This document shows, piece after piece, positions 6,731-12,482 of a stretch of DNA of 12,482 bases. The notes beneath the pieces were generated by a model. It made no database searches. It was not told the origin of the DNA and saw nothing but the letters and a program-made list of their open reading frames with translations. Source of the DNA: JACPDD01 sp040900105 (GTDB lineage Bacteria > Patescibacteriota > Microgenomatia > Levybacterales > UBA12049); NCBI GenBank assembly GCA_040900105.1, contig JBBDZP010000058.1, positions 1 to 12,482 on the forward strand. The letters are read 5' to 3'. Both the position numbers and the translations under genes were made by a program. Position 1 is the first letter of the stretch. Each line of letters opens with the position of its first letter.

Positions 6731-8197
6731 TTAGAGAATTGATTCTGGTTTGTAAGCTGCGGCTTCAGGATATTTTTTTACAATTTTATCAACCTTTGCG
6801 ACAAAATCTTTTATCTGTTGAGGTGCAGTTCCTACGAATTCTATTGGATTAGATAAAGCTTTCCCAAGTTGCGCTTTTGTGAGATTGAGGCGAGGATCTG
6901 CCGCTAATCTATCTAGTAAATCATTTTCTCTGATTCCTGTTTTTCTCATTTCAACAGCAACTGCAACTGCATGGTCTCGAATTGCTGAATGGGCAATTTC
7001 TCTTCCTACCCCATTTTGTACAGCTGTCATAAGTATGCGTGATGTTGTTAAGAAAGGAAGATATTTGTCTAGCTCGTTTTGAATAACTGCTGGGTAAAAA
7101 CCACATTCATCAAGAACTGTCAAGACAGCTTGAAAAATTCCATCCGTCGCATAAAATGAGTCTGGAATAAACACTCTACGAGTTGCGGAATCACTAACGT
7201 CTCCTCCATACCATTGTTCTCCAGTGATCATACTTGCCATGGCGATATGTCCAGCCACTACCGCTTTTAGTGCCTTAATTCTTTCTGCTGTTCTGGCATT
7301 CATTTTATGAGGCATAGCGCTTGATCCTACCTGTCCGTCTTTGAATCCTTCCGTAAATTCTTCATTTCCAGCCATGAGCCTCATGGTTACTGCAAGATTT
7401 GCAGGTCCCGAAATTGTTTGAAATAAAGCAGATACAGCTTCAAAATCAAGAGAGCGGGGGTATATCTGGCCAGTACTTCCGAGAACTTTCTTAAAACCTA
7501 AATATTCTGCGATTCTTTTTTCAAGCTCATCAACCTTCTCAGGAGAGCCAAGTAGCTGAAGCATGTCTGTTTGAGTACCCATTGCTCCTTTAATGCCTCT
7601 CAATGGATAGTTTTCTATCAAATTTTCTAATCTTTCATATGCAATTAATAAGTCTTCTCCCGTGTCAGTGAATAGCTTCCCCATTAAATTAGACTGAGCA
7701 GGGGCATCGTGAGTTCTGCCTGCATAAACGATCTCGCTGTTTTCGTTTGCCAGGCGAGCTTGGCGAGATAAAGTAGCAACTGCTCTATCTCTGACAATAA
7801 TTAACCCTCTTTTTATTTGAGATTGTTCAATGTTGTCCGAAGCATCACGTGAAGTTAGTGCTTCATGGGAATTTTCGTGTCCTGCCAGCTCATTAAATTC
7901 TTCAATCATAGCTTTCTCGTCATGTCTTAGGCTTCTCTCTCTTTGTCTAATCGAGTCCAGGTTGACGTCATACATAACTCTTTCATAGTCATCTACTACC
8001 TGTTGTGTAATATTGTTAATCCCAAGATCGCGCTGGGCTTTCATAACTTCTATCCAAAGGCCTCTTTGGAGCCTATTCTTAGTTATATCTGAGAACACAA
8101 GAAGCGTCTGGGTACTGGCGTATCTATCAGCGAGGACATTTTTATTAACAAGTTGATCTCGTGAAATTGATGATTCCGCTTCTGATGGTGTTGGCAT
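6731..8197 (-). CDS. purB: Adenylosuccinate lyase
   Basis: PurB cleaves adenylosuccinate to AMP plus fumarate, and SAICAR to AICAR where the de novo pathway exists. With guaBA next to it, the locus covers both exits from IMP apart from purA. The fumarase/aspartase-superfamily signature GSSAMPHKMN is clear, as are LTSRDASDNIEQ, GRTHDAPAQ (catalytic His region) and QWYGGDVSDSATRR. I chose ATG at 8197 (488 residues). An in-frame TTG at 8218 would add seven residues, but it lies inside the spacer of a strong promoter and would not be transcribed. QW-x-x-GDVS and the N-terminal NVLADRYAS style recall actinobacterial PurB proteins (from memory). The protein has more Arg (about 33) than Lys (about 26), unlike its Lys-rich neighbours, which hints at transfer. 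It is convergent with guaA and divergent from dnaG. Confidence 0.95.
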   Translation of the reverse strand: MPTPSEAESSISRDQLVNKNVLADRYASTQTLLVFSDITKNRLQRGLWIEVMKAQRDLGINNITQQVVDDYERVMYDVNLDSIRQRERSLRHDEKAMIEEFNELAGHENSHEALTSRDASDNIEQSQIKRGLIIVRDRAVATLSRQARLANENSEIVYAGRTHDAPAQSNLMGKLFTDTGEDLLIAYERLENLIENYPLRGIKGAMGTQTDMLQLLGSPEKVDELEKRIAEYLGFKKVLGSTGQIYPRSLDFEAVSALFQTISGPANLAVTMRLMAGNEEFTEGFKDGQVGSSAMPHKMNARTAERIKALKAVVAGHIAMASMITGEQWYGGDVSDSATRRVFIPDSFYATDGIFQAVLTVLDECGFYPAVIQNELDKYLPFLTTSRILMTAVQNGVGREIAHSAIRDHAVAVAVEMRKTGIRENDLLDRLAADPRLNLTKAQLGKALSNPIEFVGTAPQQIKDFVAKVDKIVKKYPEAAAYKPESIL

Positions 8198-8206
8198 AAC
8201 TATTGC

Positions 8207-8235
8207 TTTATACTCCAATTTTTTATATTTATCAA
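8207..8235 (-). promoter_or_regulatory. Sigma70-type promoter of purB; fixes the start codon
   Basis: On the minus strand, TTGATA (8230-8235) and TATAAA (8207-8212) are separated by exactly 17 bp and each matches consensus at 5 of 6. The -10 ends 9 nt before the ATG at 8197, so transcription should start about 2 nt ahead of it. The alternative TTG at 8218 lies within the spacer, upstream of any plausible start site. Confidence 0.75.
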
Positions 8236-8243
8236 CTAGTTTC

Positions 8244-8271
8244 TTGTCTGCTCGGAGAAAAGTGATAGAAT
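8244..8271 (+). promoter_or_regulatory. Extended -10 promoter of dnaG (near-leaderless)
   Basis: TGA-TAGAAT (8263-8271) is an extended -10 with a 5-of-6 hexamer; TTGTCT at 8244-8249 is a moderate -35 at 16 bp. The -10 ends 9 nt before the dnaG ATG. Its TAG is in frame with dnaG, so the gene cannot extend upstream. The -35 box is 8 bp from the -35 of the divergent purB promoter. Confidence 0.65.
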
Positions 8272-8280
8272 ACCAATACT

Positions 8281-9948
8281 ATGGATGAGGTTTCAAGGGT
8301 TAGGGAAAAAATAGATATCGTTGAGCTTATCTCCCAGTATATTCCTCTTAAAAAAGCAGGAAGAAATTTTAAAGCTCCTTGCCCGTTTCATAACGAGAAA
8401 TCACCTTCCTTTGTTGTGTCACCGGAACGGCAAATTTGGCATTGCTTTGGGTGTGGAAAAGGCGGGGATGCATTCACTTTCCTTATGGAATATGAAAATA
8501 TGGAATTCGTTGAAGCTCTTCGACATCTAGCCAAAAAAGCGGGAATCGTGCTTTTGGAAAGTGGATTTGACCCCGGAATTGCTTCAAAAAAAGAGAAAAT
8601 CTACAGCATTAATAAATTGGCGCTGGATTTTTATCAGTATCTCCTAACAAAACATAATGTCGGCAAAGCGGCCCTTGATTATTTAATCCGCGAAAGGAAA
8701 TTAACGCCAGCCATAATAAATACTTTTTCACTCGGATTCTCGCCTAGTATTGGAAACGCACTTTGCAATTACCTAATTAATAAGAAGAAATATAAAAGAG
8801 AAGATTTGATAGACGCAGGACTTGCGACCTATCAAAACGCCCGGCTTGTTGATTTTTTTAGAGGAAGGATTATGTTCCCCCTTTTTGACCATAGAGATAA
8901 TGTGGTGGGTTTTGCGGCAAGAGTACTTAAAACCCAAGACGTTGATGGTTCAAAATACATAAACAGCAGGGAAACTTTGGTCTATCACAAAGGAGAGATG
9001 TTTTTTGGTTTAAATATTGCAAAGGAAGAGGTGAAAAAACAGGAGCAAGCAATAATAGTAGAGGGAGAGCTTGATGCAATTGCCTGTTTTATGCAAGGGG
9101 TAAAAAATGCGATTGCCATAAAAGGAACAGCGCTGACCGAAAAGCAAGCAATTTTAATTGGCCGTTTTGCGCCAAAGGTAAGCCTGTGTTTAGATATGGA
9201 TTCGGCCGGATTTGAAGCCACGAAAAGAAGTCTCCCGATTCTTGAAAAAGCAGGACTTACCACTACGGTTATAGTTTTAGAGGATGGTAAAGATCCTGAC
9301 GATGCGGCAAGGGAAGCCCCGATTGCTTTCAAAAAGGCAATCAAAGAAGACCTGGGAATCTACGATTTTATGCTCTCCAAATTTGTTGAAAAATTTAGTA
9401 CGGAGACTGTTGAAGGCAAGAAGAAGATAACAGATGAGATGCTGCCGCTTATTGCAAATATACAAAATGAAATAGTAAAAGAGCATTATATAAAAAAGTT
9501 AAGCAGGGAAATTGATACATCCGTAGAGTCTTTGTTTAGGCAAATGGAAAAAGTTGAGAAGAAAGATAAAACCTCGGTTACCATAGATTCGAGTCAAAAA
9601 GATAAAAGAGGCAGAAAAGAAGTAGTTGAGGAATATTTAATGGCTCTTATTTTTCAGTCCCAAGATGTAAAAAAATATTTTAATATTATGCTTGAGACCC
9701 TTCCTGACTATGAATTTGAAAAGTTATCTTATAAAAAAATTATTGATAAAATGAAAACATCCCAGGGTTTAAATGTAGCCCTGCCAAAGGAGCTTACGGC
9801 AACTTATGATATTTGGATGCTTTTGCCTCTTCCGAAATTTGAAGACAGTGGTCATTTGGAAGATGAAATATATAAAAAACTAGAAGAGCTTAAAATAATG
9901 GAAACGAAAAAGAAAAAAGCCCAAGAGTGGAAAACCGTACAAGCATAG
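8281..9948 (+). CDS. dnaG: DNA primase DnaG
   Basis: DnaG makes the RNA primers for chromosomal replication at the fork. The 555-residue protein has an N-terminal CHC2 zinc ribbon with C34, H37, C55 and C58 (CPFH...CFGC), then the primase core. The TOPRIM metal site follows as VEGELDA (Glu261), DMDSAG (Asp305, Asp307) and GKDPDD at about 337-342. The C-terminal region (about 430-555) is Lys/Glu-rich and divergent. It occupies the place of the helicase-interacting domain, but I cannot recognise the fold by eye. Length is slightly below the roughly 580-620 common in the family. The start is ATG at 8281, with TAG in frame 13 bp upstream. rpoD follows after 45 bp, preserving the dnaG-rpoD half of the classical macromolecular-synthesis operon; rpsU is not directly upstream. 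Confidence 0.96.
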   Translation: MDEVSRVREKIDIVELISQYIPLKKAGRNFKAPCPFHNEKSPSFVVSPERQIWHCFGCGKGGDAFTFLMEYENMEFVEALRHLAKKAGIVLLESGFDPGIASKKEKIYSINKLALDFYQYLLTKHNVGKAALDYLIRERKLTPAIINTFSLGFSPSIGNALCNYLINKKKYKREDLIDAGLATYQNARLVDFFRGRIMFPLFDHRDNVVGFAARVLKTQDVDGSKYINSRETLVYHKGEMFFGLNIAKEEVKKQEQAIIVEGELDAIACFMQGVKNAIAIKGTALTEKQAILIGRFAPKVSLCLDMDSAGFEATKRSLPILEKAGLTTTVIVLEDGKDPDDAAREAPIAFKKAIKEDLGIYDFMLSKFVEKFSTETVEGKKKITDEMLPLIANIQNEIVKEHYIKKLSREIDTSVESLFRQMEKVEKKDKTSVTIDSSQKDKRGRKEVVEEYLMALIFQSQDVKKYFNIMLETLPDYEFEKLSYKKIIDKMKTSQGLNVALPKELTATYDIWMLLPLPKFEDSGHLEDEIYKKLEELKIMETKKKKAQEWKTVQA

Positions 9949-9978
9949 CCGTTCGGGGTTTATTTAAGCTCAGATTCG

Positions 9979-9987
9979 TGGTAAAAT
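9979..9987 (+). promoter_or_regulatory. Extended -10 promoter of rpoD (predicted leaderless)
   Basis: TGG-TAAAAT is an extended -10 element (hexamer 5 of 6) ending 6 nt before the rpoD ATG. No convincing -35 is present at 15-18 bp. Its TAA is in frame with rpoD and rules out an upstream extension. It would allow sigma factor expression independent of dnaG read-through. The purine run AGAAAG before the ATG is a poor Shine-Dalgarno. Confidence 0.6.
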
Positions 9988-9993
9988 AGAAAG

Positions 9994-11076
9994 ATGAAGA
10001 AAAAAGCCCCAGATGTCGTCTCAGGAATTATTAAGTCCGCAAAAGATAGAGGATACATAACCCAGGATGAGATATTGGCAATTTTTCCAAGACCTGAAGA
10101 GCATATAGCTGAGCTCGATACCTTATATGACAAGTTAATGAAGCTCAATGTTGACGTTTTTGAGTCCGTATCTTCGGAGCAGGAAACGGAAAAGTCACTC
10201 GCAAACCTAGAAAAAGAACTTGAAGCATTAACAATTCTAGCAGAAGGAACAACGTCTGATCCGGTTAGGATGTATCTTAAAGAAATTGGAAGGATTCCTC
10301 TTCTGACCTTTGATCAGGAAATAGATTTGGCCAAAAAAGTTGAAAAAGGAGACAAAAAAGCAAAGCAGAAATTAATCAATTCTAATCTTAGACTTGTTGT
10401 TTCAATTGCCAAGAAATACGTTGGCCGCGGTTTAACACTTTTGGATTTAATTCAGGAAGGAAACCAGGGCTTGATACGTGCTGTCGAAAAATATGATTGG
10501 CAAAGAGGATTTAAGTTTTCAACCTACGCGACTTGGTGGATTAGACAATCAATCACCCGTGCGATTGCAGATCAGGCAAGAACAATTAGAATTCCTGTTC
10601 ATATGGTTGAAAATATAAACCGCTTTATGAGAACTCAGAGAAAATTAATGCAGGAGCTAGGCCGTGAACCAACGCCTGAAGAGGTTGCTAAAGTACTCGG
10701 AATTGAGCCTGAGAAGGCGATGGAAATTATTAAAATTTCCCAAGAACCTGCAAGTCTTGAATCCCCGGTTGGAGATGAGGAAGACAGCCGCTTAGGTGAT
10801 TTTATTCATGATACAAACGCTCCAACTCTTTTTGACACGGCAAGTAGGGAGCTCTTAAAAGAGCAAGTTGATCAGGTCTTATCGACTCTTTCAGACCGCG
10901 AAAGAAGAGTTCTTGAGGAAAGGTTTGGGTTAAAAGACGGAAAGCCAAAGACACTTGAAGAAGTGGGTAAAATGTTTGCGGTAACAAGGGAAAGAATAAG
11001 GCAAATTGAGGCAAAAGCGCTTAGAAAACTACGACATCCCTCAAGAGGTAATAAGCTAAGAGACTATTTAGGATAG
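9994..11076 (+). CDS. rpoD: Housekeeping RNA polymerase sigma70 factor
   Basis: This is the primary sigma factor (RpoD/SigA) that directs RNA polymerase to -10/-35 promoters. The 360-residue protein is at the short end for a primary sigma. A region 1.1-like domain is visible at about 5-58 (GYITQDEILAIFP...LNVDVFES). Region 1.2 begins at DPVRMYLKEIGRIPLLT (89-105), and region 2 carries NLRLVVSIAKKYVGRG and FSTYATWWIRQSITRAI (165-181). Region 3 spans about 195-270. Region 4 ends with the helix-turn-helix TLEEVGKMFAVTRERIRQIE (330-349). Presence of regions 1.1 and 1.2 marks a group 1 factor rather than an alternative sigma. Intact regions 2.4 and 4.2 agree with the consensus-like promoters seen here. 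Start ATG is at 9994, 45 bp after dnaG. An inverted repeat spans its stop codon. Confidence 0.97.
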   Translation: MKKKAPDVVSGIIKSAKDRGYITQDEILAIFPRPEEHIAELDTLYDKLMKLNVDVFESVSSEQETEKSLANLEKELEALTILAEGTTSDPVRMYLKEIGRIPLLTFDQEIDLAKKVEKGDKKAKQKLINSNLRLVVSIAKKYVGRGLTLLDLIQEGNQGLIRAVEKYDWQRGFKFSTYATWWIRQSITRAIADQARTIRIPVHMVENINRFMRTQRKLMQELGREPTPEEVAKVLGIEPEKAMEIIKISQEPASLESPVGDEEDSRLGDFIHDTNAPTLFDTASRELLKEQVDQVLSTLSDRERRVLEERFGLKDGKPKTLEEVGKMFAVTRERIRQIEAKALRKLRHPSRGNKLRDYLG

Positions 11077-11090
11077 CTTGCTCTTAGCTT
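11053..11090. repeat. 10-bp inverted repeat across the rpoD stop codon
   Basis: AAGCTAAGAG (11053-11062) and CTCTTAGCTT (11081-11090) are perfectly complementary, with an 18-nt loop that includes the rpoD stop codon. It lies between the convergent rpoD and helicase genes and could act as a bidirectional transcript end or 3' protective structure. Neither side is followed by a T-run, so it is not a textbook intrinsic terminator. Confidence 0.5.
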
Positions 11091-11178
11091 TAAAGACTAA
11101 AAACTCATCCCCAAGGTTCTTTCTGCTATAGCAACGTCAATTTACTTCTTAGGATAGGCAACAAAAGAAAGGGGTTGG

Positions 11179-12339
11179 TTAGTCTACGAAGGTAATAGCA
11201 GAACCCTTTTTATTTGCTCTTCCTGTTCTTCCAATTCTATGTACATAGTCATCATATGAGGCTGGTTGATCGTAATTTATAACATGCGTTACGTCTTCAA
11301 TGTCAAGGCCTCTTGAGGCTATATCTGTTGCCAAAAGAACTTGTATCTCATTGCTTTGGAATTGTCTGATTGCTCTTAGTCTCTGATTTTGATTTTTATT
11401 GCCGTGAATAGCAGCAACTTTAAAACCTCTCCTCATAAGTTCCTTAGATAGTTTTTCCATTCCCCATTTTGTGCGGCCAAAGACCAAAACTTTTCCAAAA
11501 CCATCTTTTATTAAAAGATCATGGAGCATATCAGTTTTATTTCTGCCCGCAACTTTTATAACTTCCTGTTCAATACCCATGGCTGTTTCTTGTGATTTAA
11601 CGGAAACCATAGCCGGATTTTTAAGAAAAGCCTGCATAACTGCGGCAACTTGCGGAGGAACTGTTGCAGAGAAGAAAAGTGACTGTCTAATTTCTGAAAG
11701 TCTGCTGATAATAAATTTTATGTCCTGCATAAATCCTATATCCATCATTCTGTCTACTTCATCAAGAACTATGTTATTGTAGAGATGCAGTCTTAGTTTT
11801 CCCTGTTTTTCCAAATCTTTGATTCTGCCTGGAGTTCCTACAACAAAATTATGTGGTTTCTGAAGCCTTGAAGACTGTCCGTATATATCCATTCCGCCGA
11901 TGCAAAGTACGCAGTACATTGCCATTCCCATGGCAAATTCTCTTAGCTCTTCTTCAATTTGAACAGCAAGCTCGCGTGTAGGTGTAACTATTAAAGTTCT
12001 TTCTGATCTGTTGAAGAATGCTTTGTTTATAAGAGGGATAAGAAAAGCACCTGTTTTGCCAGTACCGGTATTTGCAATTCCCACAACATCTCTTCTGTCC
12101 AAAATAAGAGGGATTACCTGGTCTTGTATTGGAGTAGGTTTAAGATAGCCTTTATTTGTAATATTTGTTTTAAGCTGATCGCTTATTAGAAAATCCGCAA
12201 AGTTATGCTTGACCGGTTCTTCCTGAACGGGTGTCTGAGGAGCTGCTTTATTCACAAATTGAGAAACATCGATGCTTTTAAATCTACCCCTTGAACTTCC
12301 GAATCTTGGTCTTTGACCATTGTTTCTACCTCTATACAT
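11179..12339 (-). CDS. DEAD-box ATP-dependent RNA helicase, minimal core
   Basis: This helicase unwinds short RNA duplexes, probably in ribosome assembly or RNA turnover. The 386-residue protein has a basic Arg/Gly-rich N-terminal tail (1-20, MYRGRNNGQR...SSRGRF) likely to bind RNA. It then has the Q motif (F47...PTPIQ 68-72) and motif I ANTGTGKT (89-96). Motif Ia PTRELA is at 120-125, TPGR at 169-172 and motif II DEVD at 193-196. SAT is at 224-226, motif V ATDIASRGLDI at 337-347 and motif VI HRIGRTGRA at 367-375. Motif II is DEVD rather than DEAD, a conservative change that keeps the Mg/ATP residues. The chain ends only eleven residues after motif VI (KKGSAITFVD), so it lacks the C-terminal extensions of RhlE, CsdA or SrmB. 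The ATG at 12339 has no Shine-Dalgarno; I could not assign a firm promoter. Confidence 0.94.
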   Translation of the reverse strand: MYRGRNNGQRPRFGSSRGRFKSIDVSQFVNKAAPQTPVQEEPVKHNFADFLISDQLKTNITNKGYLKPTPIQDQVIPLILDRRDVVGIANTGTGKTGAFLIPLINKAFFNRSERTLIVTPTRELAVQIEEELREFAMGMAMYCVLCIGGMDIYGQSSRLQKPHNFVVGTPGRIKDLEKQGKLRLHLYNNIVLDEVDRMMDIGFMQDIKFIISRLSEIRQSLFFSATVPPQVAAVMQAFLKNPAMVSVKSQETAMGIEQEVIKVAGRNKTDMLHDLLIKDGFGKVLVFGRTKWGMEKLSKELMRRGFKVAAIHGNKNQNQRLRAIRQFQSNEIQVLLATDIASRGLDIEDVTHVINYDQPASYDDYVHRIGRTGRANKKGSAITFVD

Positions 12340-12482
12340 ATAATTAAAATTAGTGGAATAAAGACGAAATTCTTAGAAGTGAACAGAAGATAATATGATA
12401 CAAAATTAAACTTGAGGTATCTTTATCTTAAAATATCCAAATATAAAGCTAAAAAACTTTATTCCAATATCAAGTATAGCAG
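12340..12482. other. Non-coding right flank upstream of the helicase gene
   Basis: These 143 bp are AT-rich and hold no reading frame I can support. The only structure seen is the decamer TGGAATAAAG at 12354-12363 and its reverse complement CTTTATTCCA at 12457-12466. This places the same motif facing both the helicase gene and whatever lies to the right. It may be a divergent control region, but no convincing -35/-10 pair is visible on either strand. Confidence 0.4.

Noticed and set aside
8985..9344. Minus-strand open frame of about 119 codons opposite dnaG
   Set aside because: Antisense to the TOPRIM region of dnaG, with no recognisable domain and no promoter.
11124..11133. 10-bp perfect palindrome TGCTATAGCA downstream of rpoD
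   Set aside because: Short and AT-centred, located downstream of both convergent genes; easily chance and no second copy seen.
11101..11178. Possible terminator for the helicase gene using CCCC/GGGG pairing followed by TTTTT
   Set aside because: The paired arms are interrupted and the loop is long, so the structure is not convincing.
1..12482. CRISPR array, tRNA, rRNA, riboswitch, IS element or prophage
   Set aside because: Looked for and not seen: no regularly spaced repeats, no cloverleaf-like intergenic segment, no transposase or phage protein, and gaps are too short.

Overview
The window looks like a compact, AT-rich (about 40% GC by eye) bacterial chromosome segment, most likely from a Patescibacteria/CPR lineage, perhaps Microgenomates-like. 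The placement is an inference from several signs: an inosine dehydrogenase without its CBS module, a small 360-residue housekeeping sigma factor, very short gene spacing, almost no Shine-Dalgarno sequences, and GC-rich palindromic inserts inside reading frames. No tRNA, rRNA, CRISPR array, transposase or phage gene is visible, and no gap between genes exceeds about 165 bp.

Layout. (1) 1-3894, minus strand: comM, then 24 bp later a P2-type Ca2+-transporting ATPase whose C-terminus runs off the left edge. (2) 3895-4058: a 164-bp divergent control region. (3) 4059-6730, plus strand: guaB and guaA, overlapping by 4 bp. (4) 6731-8197, minus strand: purB, with its stop codon directly abutting that of guaA. 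(5) 8198-8280: a compact divergent promoter region. (6) 8281-11076, plus strand: dnaG and rpoD. (7) 11179-12339, minus strand: a minimal DEAD-box RNA helicase, then 143 bp of non-coding flank.

Function. guaB, guaA and purB handle purine interconversion: IMP to XMP to GMP, and adenylosuccinate to AMP. dnaG and rpoD keep the adjacency of the classical macromolecular-synthesis operon but without rpsU directly in front. ComM is a branch-migration AAA+ helicase of natural transformation. The ATPase exports or sequesters divalent cations.

Two observations stand out. First, a 30-bp element of two back-to-back mini-hairpins sits in frame, in the same register, in two unrelated genes (ATPase codons 340-349, comM codons 429-438). 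Seven of the eight differences between the copies preserve base pairing in the sense RNA (three compensatory pairs and one G.U wobble) and the eighth is in a loop. A separate 16-bp perfect palindrome lies in the same ATPase. Second, five genes (comM, guaB, purB, dnaG, rpoD) have a sigma70-type -10 box ending only 5-9 nt before the ATG, so their mRNAs are predicted to be leaderless or nearly so. This also moves the purB start to the internal ATG at 8197.
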